From Latescibacteria bacterium UBA6620 (GTDB lineage: Bacteria; Latescibacterota; UBA2968), in contig DJHM01000059.1 of NCBI GenBank assembly GCA_002433075.1, forward strand, positions 1 through 61,715: DNA of 61,715 bases, in the 5' to 3' direction. The position numbers and the translations under genes were made by a program. Below are positions 16,411-26,311 of this stretch, piece after piece (within the stretch, counting starts at the first letter, position 1; each line of letters begins with the position of its first letter). Below the pieces are notes generated by a model. It saw only the letters and a list, made by a program, of their open reading frames with translations, was not told the DNA's origin and ran no database searches.

Positions 16411-18304
16411 GTGCCGCCTTGATCTGGGTGAGGAGGCGGACAGCCGGTCCGAAGTCGGGGGCCAGCGCCAATGTGTTACGAGCTTGCTGTTCTGCCCCGG
16501 TAAGATCGCCGCTTGCGGCCAGGGCGCGACCGAGGTTAACGCGGATCACTGGATTGTGCGGTGCGAATTCAAGAGCTTGTTCGAACGCTTCGATGGCGCG
16601 GCTCCACTGACTCCGATCCCGATAGATGTTGCCCAGGTTATTGTAAGCCTCCGGGAAGCGTGGATTCAACTCGATGGCTCGCTTTGCGGCTTGCTCGGCC
16701 CCGTCGTAGTCCCTCGTCTTTCGCAAGGCGATGGCGACATTGTTGTGCGCGTTGAGCGAATGAGGGTGAAGGACCAGGGCTCGACGATAGGCGGCAATCG
16801 CATCAACGGGTCTGCCCTGGCGTTCGTGTGCGCGGCCGAGTGCGATGAAGGTGTTGGCCCGGTAGTCGCCGATCTCTGAGGCTGCTTCTGCTTGCCGGAT
16901 CACCTGATCCCAATCCTGCTGGCGTTCCGCACGATGCACGCGAAGGTGATAGACGTCGTAAGCCATCCGCGTGGCCGTCACGTAGGTGGCGAGAAGAATC
17001 AGACATCCAGCTCCCACAAAGATCCCACGGCTGGGGACCTGTGGGGACGGGCGAGGATCGATCACCCAAAGTCCGCCGCAAGCGAACCAGAAGAGAAATG
17101 CGGGTGTCACCCGCTCACGCGGAAAGTTAAATACGCCATCTCCGAGGTGAGCGAGTACGACGACCAGGCACGCCGCGGCCAGTGCCTGACGATCTCCGCG
17201 TGCGAGTGCGTTCAGGCCGGATCGCACGGCGAGCAGGACGAGAACGGCGAAGGCGGCGAGCCCTACGATCCCCGTTTCACTCAAAATCCACAAGAGATCG
17301 TTATGAGGCCGCCTTGGCGAGGCGTTCACGTTCATCTGATCGCCTCTGGCATAGTCGGGGTAGATGAATTCCCAGTTTCCGAGTCCCACACCGAGTAAAG
17401 GGTGATCCAGGCTCATACGAAGGGTGTGGGACCAGAGGTTGGAGCGCCCGCGATGGCCTGATCCATCTGCGATCGAGGTCAGGGCCGACAAGGCGCTGTC
17501 CTTTTTTTCGTCGAAGTGCTGGGCGCCTGGAGTCGTGATGCGGTCGGGGAGGAAGAAGGCCAGCAGAGCGGCGGCGGAGAGGACTCCGAGGATTTGTCTG
17601 TTCCCCTTCAACAAGGATCGTGAGGGTGATCGTCTGGCTGCGATCCAGACGATCAGAGCGGCGATGGAAAGGCCGATCCAAGCCCCTCGACAACGCGTGA
17701 AGACCAGATAAATCGTGCACAGTGCAGTTATGGCGATGTAGAAGGTCCGAGGCCACCGGGCGGATGCGCGTTGCGCGAGATACCACCCGAAAGGGATAAT
17801 GCCGATCAGGTATTCGGCTGCTGCATTTCGATGATAGAACGTGGCGCTGGGATTCGCGCTCGAGGGCAGATCTTCAAACGCCAGGCCGAAATACTGGCTG
17901 ATTCCGATGACGGAGATGATGGCACCCGCACCCACCCAGCCAACGAGAGTGCGGGCGACAGAACCGGGCTCGAGCGTGCTCGTCACGATCAGGGGGATAA
18001 GCAGGAGCGGGACGTAGTGTGCTAGTTGAAGAAGGGATTCTGTCGTGTTGACAGACTTTGTGGCCGAGAGTGCCGCGGTCGCGATCAGCGCCCCCGTCGT
18101 CAACAGTAAGGGTTTGGGGACCGTCGGGCGCTTCGTGAAGAGTAGGAAGAGGCAAAGGAGGAGCAGTCCCAGTTGCAGGACGACCAGTCTGGGTAGCAGT
18201 GCGCCTTCGTAGACCTCCGTGTAGAATACAAAGGGAAGCGTGACCCCCAGCACGGCCCATCCTGCTGAAGAGATTCTTCTGACGATGTCAGTTGTCCAGT
18301 CCAT
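16403..18304 (-). CDS. O-antigen-ligase-like/TPR protein, copy F
   Basis: 633 residues, the shortest of the nine. Membrane-domain landmarks: NPSATFYHRNAAAEYL, VFTRCRGAW, HFDEKK, GHRGRSNLW, GVGLGNW with YPDYARG, RRPHNDLLW with His334, and VFNFPRERV. It differs in having TRCRG for TRTRG, FYHRN for FGYRN and NFPRE for SFPRE. Only about four or five TPRs follow, and the FLxxW cap is absent. The start overlaps the end of copy G by 17 bases. Confidence 0.85.
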   Translation of the reverse strand: MDWTTDIVRRISSAGWAVLGVTLPFVFYTEVYEGALLPRLVVLQLGLLLLCLFLLFTKRPTVPKPLLLTTGALIATAALSATKSVNTTESLLQLAHYVPLLLIPLIVTSTLEPGSVARTLVGWVGAGAIISVIGISQYFGLAFEDLPSSANPSATFYHRNAAAEYLIGIIPFGWYLAQRASARWPRTFYIAITALCTIYLVFTRCRGAWIGLSIAALIVWIAARRSPSRSLLKGNRQILGVLSAAALLAFFLPDRITTPGAQHFDEKKDSALSALTSIADGSGHRGRSNLWSHTLRMSLDHPLLGVGLGNWEFIYPDYARGDQMNVNASPRRPHNDLLWILSETGIVGLAAFAVLVLLAVRSGLNALARGDRQALAAACLVVVLAHLGDGVFNFPRERVTPAFLFWFACGGLWVIDPRPSPQVPSRGIFVGAGCLILLATYVTATRMAYDVYHLRVHRAERQQDWDQVIRQAEAASEIGDYRANTFIALGRAHERQGRPVDAIAAYRRALVLHPHSLNAHNNVAIALRKTRDYDGAEQAAKRAIELNPRFPEAYNNLGNIYRDRSQWSRAIEAFEQALEFAPHNPVIRVNLGRALAASGDLTGAEQQARNTLALAPDFGPAVRLLTQIKAARD

Positions 18305-20858
18305 CGAGCAGATCCTGAACGGTCTGTTTAAAGGCCGGATCTCCTTTCCACTCCCTGAGGAATGCTTCCGCGGATCTGCGGGCCTCGGACGTCTCCCCGA
18401 GTTCGAGATACACCGGCATCATATAATAATGTAGGAGCGCCCCGTCACCCTCCCAGTGCCGCTCGAACCGGGCATGGGCAGCTTGAGCGCTGTCCGGGTT
18501 GGCATTCGCTAAGTAGGCGTTGCCGAGATTGTAGTTGACGATCGCGTGCGACGGATCGAGTCGCAGCGCCTGTCGGTAGGCAAGAATCGCCTCGTCGATT
18601 CGTCCATCGTCCAGGTAGACCAGACCCAGGTTGTTTCTGGTGTCGATATGAGTTGAGTCCAGCTCGGTCGCCCTCAGATACGCCTCGATCGCTTTATCCT
18701 GCCGACCCAGGCTCTTGTAACCGTTCCCGAGGTTGTACCAGTGAAGGGCGATATCGGGTTCCAGTTGCACGGCCTTTCCGTAATCCTCGAAGGCGCTTTG
18801 CTGACGACCCTCCCTTTCCGAACGGATGCCCCTTCGTACGTACGCATTTGCGAGAGAACCGATCGCCGGAACGTGGTAAACCGTATCGGTGCCGGGTGTT
18901 TCCAAGAATTCAGTGTAGAGTCGAATCGCATCGTCGTAGTTGCCCGCATCAACCTGCAGATTTCCCAGATTGACGAGGGCTTCCGGAGCTGGTGTAAGGG
19001 CTTCGGCTGCCTGCCGCCAGACACTGGCCGCACTGTCGGGGAGCCCCATCTCCCTGTAGATCGTTCCCAGGTTGACATAAGATCCGGGTCGATTGGGATG
19101 ATAAGTTGACCGGTACAGAGCGATGGCAGAATCCCTGTTCCCTTCGGCCTGAAGCAGGATGGCGAGGTTATAACCTGCGCTGTAGTCGTCGGGATCCAGC
19201 CGTAGGGCATCTCCATAGTGACGTTTGGCGGTCAGCGTGTCGCCCAACTCGCTTTCCACGCGCCCCAGGCCGGTGAAGGCGTTCGGGAAATTGGGATGGT
19301 AATCGAGGACTCGGTCATAGGCAGCCCTGCTTTCCTCGAGTCGTCCAAGCGTCAAAAGCGCTTCGCCGCGTATGGAATGGGCTTGATGGTCGAAGGTTCC
19401 GTAGACAAGTGCGCGGTCGGCGTGGGCCAGCATGGGCTCGGTCTGATTCCGAAGGTTGGTGACTCGCGCCCGAACGTAGTGCCAATCGAAAAGCGTGTGT
19501 TGAATGGTGATTCCGAAAGCCAGCAGGAGCACAAGGAGAAGTGCGACCAGAACGTGGCGTTGAGGATCCTTTCGCACTGCGCCGTGGGAAGAGATCCAGC
19601 CCGCAGCCAGAAAGAAAAGGAGGGAGGGGGCCACACGCTCCCACGGAAAGGTGAACATCCCGACCCCGATAAAACCCAGGCACGACATGAATAGGAGGAA
19701 GGGGACCATCGATTCCGATTCCTCCTCCCGCATCCATCTGCACGCGAGAGTAGCCAGCGAGAGCAAGAACCCGAGAAACAGGACGAGGCCCACTGTCCCT
19801 AGCTCCGACCAGATCCATATGAGATCGTTGTGTGGCCGTAGAGGATGGTATCTGGGTTCGATCAGCTCCCCGCCGTCGTACTTCACGTAAGCGAACTCCC
19901 AGTTGCCGAGTCCGACCCCGAGGATCGGAGCATCCGAGATCATGTCGAGGGTGGATGCCCACATGTGCAGCCGCCCACGGTCTCCACCGGATTGGAAAAT
20001 GGACGCAACAGCCGTCCCCGCGTCGGCCTTTCGCTCATCGAACCTCTGAATGTGAGTTTCCTGGATACGCTCTGGCAGAAAGGAAAGGGAAAAAACGACC
20101 AGGAAGGCGACGGCCACAGGGCGATGGCCGTCCTTTCGGCTCAGTTGGGCCACCCGGGAAAGGGCGGCTCGCGGACCGATCGCGATCAGGAGGAGCGTCA
20201 GGGAACCCACAATCCCCGCAAAAAGACCTACCCAGGAAGCGCGTGCCCGGGTGTAGGCCAGCAGTACCACCATCATCGCGGCTGCGGCAGCGCCCAGCGT
20301 TCTCTCGTTCGAATTCTTTCCCGTGACCGCATGAACGGCCGCCAGCGGTGCACCGCAGGCCATGTAGGCCGCTGCGAGGTTTCTATAGCCGAAGAAGGAG
20401 CTGGGTCTTCCCGTCGATGGGATCCACAGTGGAATGACGCCGTGGTACTCCAGAATTCCGACCAGCGCAACGGTTAGACCGGCATACGCGTGGACCTGAA
20501 TGACGGATTCCAGGCGGCTTTTTCGACTTCCCGCCACAAAGAAATAGAAGGCTGCAAGTGTGACGTACTTGGCAAGATCGTAGGTCGATCGAAAAGCGTT
20601 CGGCGCCCACGTGGCAGATGCGGCGAGCACGACCATGAATCCGAGAAAAAAGAGCCGGTCAGGTCCCGGAAGCCACAAGGGCAGGTGATCGGGACGATGG
20701 ATCGCAATGAGGAGGCTGGCGATCACGACAACCTGGAGAAGAAGGAGTCGCGGGAGGAGGGTATACTCCTCGATTCCGGGCACGATCAGGAAGGGGGTCA
20801 GGAAGATCGTGAGCTTAAACAGAAGCCCGATGCGGTCCGCGCTCTGGAGAGACGCCAT
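18288..20858 (-). CDS. O-antigen-ligase-like/TPR protein, copy G (first gene of the array)
   Basis: 856 residues, the longest copy and the promoter-proximal gene. Membrane-domain landmarks: RPSSFFGYRNLAAAYM, AYTRARASW (TRTRGAW in most copies), RFDERK, GDRGRLHMW, GVGLGNW, LRPHNDLIW with His343, and MFTFPWERV. The usual YPxYDxG is YVKYDGG. Roughly 400 C-terminal residues contain about ten TPRs; the cap motif occurs near the end twice, as HARFERHWEGD and AEAFLREWKGDPAF. Its ATG faces a 300-base AT-rich control region shared with the divergent giant surface-protein gene. The TPR count, about twice that of copy F, suggests a different partner or spacing role. Confidence 0.85.
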   Translation of the reverse strand: MASLQSADRIGLLFKLTIFLTPFLIVPGIEEYTLLPRLLLLQVVVIASLLIAIHRPDHLPLWLPGPDRLFFLGFMVVLAASATWAPNAFRSTYDLAKYVTLAAFYFFVAGSRKSRLESVIQVHAYAGLTVALVGILEYHGVIPLWIPSTGRPSSFFGYRNLAAAYMACGAPLAAVHAVTGKNSNERTLGAAAAAMMVVLLAYTRARASWVGLFAGIVGSLTLLLIAIGPRAALSRVAQLSRKDGHRPVAVAFLVVFSLSFLPERIQETHIQRFDERKADAGTAVASIFQSGGDRGRLHMWASTLDMISDAPILGVGLGNWEFAYVKYDGGELIEPRYHPLRPHNDLIWIWSELGTVGLVLFLGFLLSLATLACRWMREEESESMVPFLLFMSCLGFIGVGMFTFPWERVAPSLLFFLAAGWISSHGAVRKDPQRHVLVALLLVLLLAFGITIQHTLFDWHYVRARVTNLRNQTEPMLAHADRALVYGTFDHQAHSIRGEALLTLGRLEESRAAYDRVLDYHPNFPNAFTGLGRVESELGDTLTAKRHYGDALRLDPDDYSAGYNLAILLQAEGNRDSAIALYRSTYHPNRPGSYVNLGTIYREMGLPDSAASVWRQAAEALTPAPEALVNLGNLQVDAGNYDDAIRLYTEFLETPGTDTVYHVPAIGSLANAYVRRGIRSEREGRQQSAFEDYGKAVQLEPDIALHWYNLGNGYKSLGRQDKAIEAYLRATELDSTHIDTRNNLGLVYLDDGRIDEAILAYRQALRLDPSHAIVNYNLGNAYLANANPDSAQAAHARFERHWEGDGALLHYYMMPVYLELGETSEARRSAEAFLREWKGDPAFKQTVQDLLDGLDN

Positions 20859-20923
20859 GGGAAGATAATTCCCCGAATGGACTGAGTGGAATCAGGCTCT
20901 CGTTGTTAATAAAGCCTTGATAA

Positions 20924-20940
20924 ACAATATTTTATATTGT
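20924..20940. promoter_or_regulatory. AT-rich perfect palindrome in divergent control region
   Basis: ACAATAT-TTT-ATATTGT is a perfect 7-bp inverted repeat around three bases. It is the most AT-rich point in the 302-base region between the ligase array and the giant surface-protein gene, 66 bases from the ligase ATG. It could be an operator, an architectural-protein site or part of an AT-rich promoter; I could not place a convincing -35/-10 pair for the ligase operon. Confidence 0.45.
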
Positions 20941-20962
20941 GTTCAGGTGGAGGGAGAGAGTT

Positions 20963-20978
20963 TGGTACAGTCGTTGCT
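20963..20978 (+). promoter_or_regulatory. Sigma-54-type (-24/-12) promoter for giant surface protein 1
   Basis: TGGTAC-N5-TTGCT preserves the GG and GC dinucleotides at the exact ten-base spacing of RpoN promoters and matches the consensus TGGCAC-N5-TTGC at all but one position. It points toward the gene at 21161, leaving an untranslated leader of about 170 bases. Confidence 0.6.
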
Positions 20979-21160
20979 ATTTCCCATCGGTGAGATTGCT
21001 GGCAACACCCCTTGATCGACGCCAGCCATTCGTCAACCGTAGGCTCTGATAAGAGAGAGGTCAAGTTCGGGCCAGGATCCCGAACCGGCCATCCCAAGGC
21101 AGTATTCACCCCACAGCCATTCCTCGGCTTGCCCGGCCGCGGAGGGGCAGGAGTACGACC

Positions 21161-24100
21161 ATGCTCACGAAGAGCTCTAGCCACGGGCCCGGAGGCATTC
21201 GTTCGCTTGCACAGGCAATGATTGCCGTCCTCCTCTTCTGTTCGGTCAGTCACGCACAGACCGTGACGGTTCTGCCGAACCAGATCCCGAACGGGATCAC
21301 ATCTCCTTCACAATTCAGACAGCGGATCGACATCGTCCTGAATGGACCTGATGTCGGTCTGACGACGTCGTTCACGATTACGATGCCGCCAGAGGTCACG
21401 CTTGTCGCGAACTCCGCGACGGTGACGTCCGATAACCCTGCGCTCGTGCCCTTCCTGAAGGGTTTTCCCTCGGGAAGCCAACTTGCGTTCGGGTTGACGG
21501 GTACGGCGAACGGGGACGAGGTCAGTGTCCAGTTCGACGTCCGGACGCCCGTGAGCTTTACGGGGATCAGCAGCGGTGCCGCACTCGATACTGCCTATGT
21601 AGTCGATTTCGCGGACGATCTAGAGTGCAACGCGGACCGACGTCCGTTAACGTCCCTCCATCAGAACAGGCAGATTCAGTTCGTCAAGTTTACCGCACCT
21701 GATTCGACGATTGGTGACACAACCACGCTTGGCGGGCGGCTCTACCACATGGAGTTTAAGCCGCAGTTCGGGGCGCAGGGGCTCCCGGATCTCTCGCACA
21801 CGGGTCTGACCACTGCTTCCCAGGGTTTCGCCGACAACACGACGGATGTGACCTACACGTTCTACGTTTCGACAGATTCAACTCTGATTCGAAGTTCGTC
21901 CCAGACGGCGGCAGCACTGTTCACGATCGGGGCTGACGATCAGCCCCTGACCGGGCAACGGCAGAATCCAAGATTGATCCCCGGTACTTTCATCCGGGAG
22001 GATTTCACCACGGTCTTCGCCGATTCCACCGAGGCAATGATTGCGCTCGCTAACGCCCCTCACAACGACAACGTGTTCATTTACATGACATCTGACTTGA
22101 CGGGGGATTGGTTTCTGGGTCGGAGCGGCCCGCTGCTGGTCCTCCATCCTCCCGAATTCGTGATCGCAGGCTGGGACTACGACGACGACGGAGGGGACGA
22201 CTTCAACACCACGGGCATCGTTCAGGTCCCCAGCGAACTGATCGGCGGAGGGGGACAGAAGGACAACAACGACATCACCGTCGACAGTGGTCTCTTCCTC
22301 GCCAGAGGGAGCGCGATTCCCCAGACGGGTTTCAGCCCTTCGTCACTTTCTTCGGTCGAGCTGCTCTTCAAGGTGGAGGATTCCGACAACGCCGGAACCG
22401 TAGAGGTCGGCATTTTCCTGCTATCCACGGCGTTTCCGAGTGCCACGTTGGCCGACCTCGATCCTCTCCGGGGCGGGTCTCCCGATAAATTGAGTAATGC
22501 AATTCTGGTGACGCCAACCCTGCTAACGGCGGCTGACCGGGTGTTCGACTTCGAGCCCCTGACCCGCCATGCTGTTGCGGATACGATCACCGACTTCATT
22601 GACCCCGGTGACTACCACGTGTATTTCGGTGCGATGGATGCGGACGGAAACAAGGCGCTGCACCAGGTGCGCAGAGATCCGTTCGACAGCCCCGCGCGCG
22701 ACGCCGTCCTGACCGTGGGACACTCTCCTACCTTGACGATTGACCTCGCACAGTTCAACGATTTCGACGGAGACGGCGACCTCGATGTCGAAACCGGTAT
22801 CGGCCTGTCTCAGATGATCAACAGCACGAACGGCCTCGAACTGTCGACGTCACCATCCAGACAGATCGTCCCGATCTCGTGGGGTCGGGCAGGGATCGAA
22901 GGGGACCTCGATGTCGACGACTCTGCCACGTTGGGTCTGTACTACAGCACTCGGAGCAATTTCCGTGAGGCCGGCGCGAGTGCCGCCTATACCAGCGGCA
23001 ACTCTGACGGGACGGATCTGTTGAACACGATTGCCCGGGGGGGCACCGATACCCACGAAATTCAGGCGAACATCGACCTCTCGAGCGATGACCAGCTGGA
23101 TAATCTTTTCGAATGGGATCTATGGTCCTACGTGTCGCCCGAGGGCACGGTCCCTGCCACCGATACTCGATACTTCATCTATGGCATCCTAAAGGGGGGG
23201 GGTTCTCAACGGCTCGTTTCCTTCACGGGATCGGGAGCCCTCAACTTTCAGCATCCACCCTATGTCATGGCCAAGGAGCCGCGGGGCGGAACGGTCACGG
23301 CCTCAACGAACCACCCCGTGACGATCAGCTGGTCCGCAGTCGACGTCGACAACGGAGGAACTCCTCTGTCCGGTGTGCCCTCAAACGGCCTTTCGGCTCC
23401 CAATTCCAGAAATAACGCGCCGAACATCCGAATCCTTCTGTCGTCGGTCAATCTGAGCGGATCGGACGTTACGACGTGGGCGACGATTACCGCGCTCAGT
23501 ACGAATCAGAAGCGGCCAATCTGGATCGCGAACTCGACGGATGGTTCTCTGGCAGGGGAGATCGAGCTCAATGAGGGTGTGGATTCCACTTTCGTGATCA
23601 GAGGGGAATTCCTCCACGAGAACCTCGGTGGTAGGGCGACCCAGGGCGTCAAGATCAACACAGACCTGGATGTCTACATCGCCATCGATGGGAAGGGAGA
23701 CGGCAGCCAGCCGACCCACTTCGCTCCTTTCTCACCGGTTGTCAGGGCGCCCAGCGCGGTCAGGTTCACCGGAACCGAACCGACAGGTAAGCCGGCTGCC
23801 GACGACGAGTGGGTGGTCTCGAATGGCATGAAGGTGGCTGTTGGCGAGATGATCCAATGGAGTATCAGCCCTAATGTCAATCCGTATGGAACAAAGGTCG
23901 AAGTCGTCAACATCTACGTGACGGTAGATTCGAGCCACTTCTCGCCCGTGGACCAGGATCCTGTCGCGGCTGGGATTCAGCCGTTCAGCGTGGGTTCGAA
24001 GACGATGCTCGACACGCGTCTTGTCACCCAGGGTGCCTACCTTGACCCAACCGCTGCTTCCACGTGGAGATTGGACTTCCGATACGACGACAATGGAGGA

Positions 24101-26311
24101 TCGGGGATCACGTTCTTCGATGGAGCGCATCCTCTGGCGATTCTCAACCTGCAGGCTATCAGGGTTACAGGCGCGTCGAATATTACGATCGACGACAGCG
24201 GCTCCCGAACGAGCAACATGCTGGACCACACCCTGACAGACCTGAATCCGGCGACCGCATCGACATCGGTCACGATTTCGAGCCGAACGACGGTCGCAGG
24301 TGCCGTTCCGCTGCAGAACCGCCGGACGACCGCTCACCCTTCTGCGGATGTTGTGACGTTCTCGCTCAGGAAAGTTGGAAGCTTCGTTACGTTCGCGGAC
24401 TCTCTGTTCGAGTTGCAGGATATCGATTCGAATAAGGATGGTGTTCAGGTGCGGTCGAACGGTTCCTCTGGAACTTACACACTTACGCAGGTCCCACCGG
24501 GACGGTGGATCCTCTCTGCGGCCGTTGACCGCTATCTCACGGGCCACGATACGCTCTACGTGACGCCGGGAACACCCTCCATTGCGGGTTTCAACCCGGT
24601 CAAACTGGGGGACGGATCTGGTTCTGAACTGATGGGAGGCGATGCGGCCGGATATAACGACAAGACGGGTGCGTCTCTGCCCGACAACTTCATAGACGGA
24701 TCGGACATCAGCGCGATCAATGCCTCTCTCTTCAAATTGCTCGGCGATTCGGACTACAACACGTTCGCGGACATCAACCAGGACAGCGTGGTGAACGGCA
24801 CAGACAAGGATATGGCCACGGCAAACCAGACGAGTAACATCGGTGAGGTGGGCAAGAAAGTGCCCGTCTTCCCGACCTTCAAGCAGGCTCTGATGTCAGG
24901 GGATAACACCGAAGCCCTGATCAGTCTGGCGGGTGTGCCCACGGAAGAGATCAAGCCGGGGGATACATTCGACGTGAAGGTGATGGTGGATGGCGCGAAC
25001 CTCGTGCGCACCTACGAGTTCCACGTCAGCTACGATCCCGAGAAGCTTGCTGTCGTCGACCTGGTTTCGACCGGAAGCCTGTTTACAAACTACCTGTTCG
25101 ACGTGGGCGGCAAGATCCGCGAAGGGGACTTCGGGATAGTGAACTCGATCCTCGGACCCACCCCGGTAGGAGGGTCTGGAGCCGCAGAACTGGGGACGGT
25201 GAGGTTCCGGGCCATCAGCCGAGCGTCCGAAACGCATCTCTGCGTGTCCGACGCCCTTCTGATCAACGTGGAACACAACGCCGTGACGCCACGTCTTGGC
25301 GAAGGATTCACCGTCGGCCTGTCACGGGACCCCATCCGCTTCCACGACGAGGACGGAGAGGTCATCTATGGGCTGATCCACAGCGACGTGGATGACACGA
25401 TCGACTTCAACGATTTCATCACGCTTGCCGCGAGCTTCAGGAAGCCGGTCGACCACCCTGATTACGACCTGCGGGCCGACCTGACGGGAGATGACACCGT
25501 CGATTTCTCGGACTTCCTGATCTTCTCCCGGAACTTTGGAAAGACGGCTGTGGACGTGCCACCGTCAACAAAGCGGATGAGGCAGCTCACGAAGCCTTTG
25601 CAGCCCAGAAACCTGGGAACGATCGCGACATTGACCGAGTCACGGCCTGCCCGGGCGGGTCAGCCGATCAAAGTCCGCCTCGGGATCGAAGACGCAGAAG
25701 AGGTCACTGCATGGTGTGCGAATGTTTCCTTCGATCCGTCGGTGCTGGCATTCAAGGAGGTAAAGCAGTCGGATGGCTCCCTCTTGACGCTGAAAGGCGA
25801 TGCGCCCCTGTTGCTTGTGCATTCTGAGGGCCCTGGCAGCCTGACTGTTGGCAACGCCCTTTCGAGCGGGGTTGCGGCCGAAGGGTCGGTAGGACTGGTG
25901 GAACTCGTGTTCGAGCCCCTGACCGACGATCTGGAGCACCAGGTAGACCTGGTGAAGGCCCTCGTTTACGACGATCTGGGCAGATCCACGGTGATCGTGG
26001 GAGATGGACCGCTCGTGATTCAGCCTTTACCTGCAGACTTTGCCCTGCATCAGAACTTCCCCAACCCGTTCAACCCGGAGACACAGATCTCCTACGACCT
26101 GGCAGAGGAAGGGCCAGTATGGCTCGAGATCTACAGTATCACGGGACAGGTGGTGCGGACACTCGTTAGAGAGCCGCAGCCTGCCGGACGCTACCGGGTT
26201 GTCTGGCAGGGGGATGATGCTTCCGGCAGACGCGTAGCGAGTGGGATCTACTTCTCACGGATGGTGGCGCGGGACTTCCACGCCGTTCGAAAACTGATGC
26301 TGCTCAAATAG
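21161..26311 (+). CDS. Giant secreted protein with cohesin/dockerin-like modules and T9SS/FlgD-type CTD (1)
   Basis: 1716 residues. A signal peptide (about 1-32) ends SVSHAQ. A long region shared with the 27708 protein follows, including EFVIAGWDYDDDGGDDF and a calcium-loop-like NDFDGDGDLDVETG near 530-545. Then come a dockerin-like segment (about 1165-1225, DINQDSVVNGTDKD), a cohesin-like domain (about 1265-1390, YEFHVSYDPEKL), a second dockerin-like segment (about 1410-1465, DLTGDDTVDFSDF), a second cohesin-like domain (about 1485-1590) and a C-terminal domain (about 1625-1716) with FALHQNFPNPFNPET and final KLMLLK. That last domain is of the type cleaved and anchored by type IX secretion, or the similar FlgD Ig-like fold. 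AGGAG lies about 10 bases before the ATG. Likely role: surface or extracellular scaffold; no catalytic domain is visible. Confidence 0.8.
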   Translation: MLTKSSSHGPGGIRSLAQAMIAVLLFCSVSHAQTVTVLPNQIPNGITSPSQFRQRIDIVLNGPDVGLTTSFTITMPPEVTLVANSATVTSDNPALVPFLKGFPSGSQLAFGLTGTANGDEVSVQFDVRTPVSFTGISSGAALDTAYVVDFADDLECNADRRPLTSLHQNRQIQFVKFTAPDSTIGDTTTLGGRLYHMEFKPQFGAQGLPDLSHTGLTTASQGFADNTTDVTYTFYVSTDSTLIRSSSQTAAALFTIGADDQPLTGQRQNPRLIPGTFIREDFTTVFADSTEAMIALANAPHNDNVFIYMTSDLTGDWFLGRSGPLLVLHPPEFVIAGWDYDDDGGDDFNTTGIVQVPSELIGGGGQKDNNDITVDSGLFLARGSAIPQTGFSPSSLSSVELLFKVEDSDNAGTVEVGIFLLSTAFPSATLADLDPLRGGSPDKLSNAILVTPTLLTAADRVFDFEPLTRHAVADTITDFIDPGDYHVYFGAMDADGNKALHQVRRDPFDSPARDAVLTVGHSPTLTIDLAQFNDFDGDGDLDVETGIGLSQMINSTNGLELSTSPSRQIVPISWGRAGIEGDLDVDDSATLGLYYSTRSNFREAGASAAYTSGNSDGTDLLNTIARGGTDTHEIQANIDLSSDDQLDNLFEWDLWSYVSPEGTVPATDTRYFIYGILKGGGSQRLVSFTGSGALNFQHPPYVMAKEPRGGTVTASTNHPVTISWSAVDVDNGGTPLSGVPSNGLSAPNSRNNAPNIRILLSSVNLSGSDVTTWATITALSTNQKRPIWIANSTDGSLAGEIELNEGVDSTFVIRGEFLHENLGGRATQGVKINTDLDVYIAIDGKGDGSQPTHFAPFSPVVRAPSAVRFTGTEPTGKPAADDEWVVSNGMKVAVGEMIQWSISPNVNPYGTKVEVVNIYVTVDSSHFSPVDQDPVAAGIQPFSVGSKTMLDTRLVTQGAYLDPTAASTWRLDFRYDDNGGSGITFFDGAHPLAILNLQAIRVTGASNITIDDSGSRTSNMLDHTLTDLNPATASTSVTISSRTTVAGAVPLQNRRTTAHPSADVVTFSLRKVGSFVTFADSLFELQDIDSNKDGVQVRSNGSSGTYTLTQVPPGRWILSAAVDRYLTGHDTLYVTPGTPSIAGFNPVKLGDGSGSELMGGDAAGYNDKTGASLPDNFIDGSDISAINASLFKLLGDSDYNTFADINQDSVVNGTDKDMATANQTSNIGEVGKKVPVFPTFKQALMSGDNTEALISLAGVPTEEIKPGDTFDVKVMVDGANLVRTYEFHVSYDPEKLAVVDLVSTGSLFTNYLFDVGGKIREGDFGIVNSILGPTPVGGSGAAELGTVRFRAISRASETHLCVSDALLINVEHNAVTPRLGEGFTVGLSRDPIRFHDEDGEVIYGLIHSDVDDTIDFNDFITLAASFRKPVDHPDYDLRADLTGDDTVDFSDFLIFSRNFGKTAVDVPPSTKRMRQLTKPLQPRNLGTIATLTESRPARAGQPIKVRLGIEDAEEVTAWCANVSFDPSVLAFKEVKQSDGSLLTLKGDAPLLLVHSEGPGSLTVGNALSSGVAAEGSVGLVELVFEPLTDDLEHQVDLVKALVYDDLGRSTVIVGDGPLVIQPLPADFALHQNFPNPFNPETQISYDLAEEGPVWLEIYSITGQVVRTLVREPQPAGRYRVVWQGDDASGRRVASGIYFSRMVARDFHAVRKLMLLK

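Noticed and set aside
5903..20858. Seven similar genes as a possible assembly artefact
   Set aside because: Lengths, motif variants, start codons and overlaps all differ, so the copies are distinct genes.
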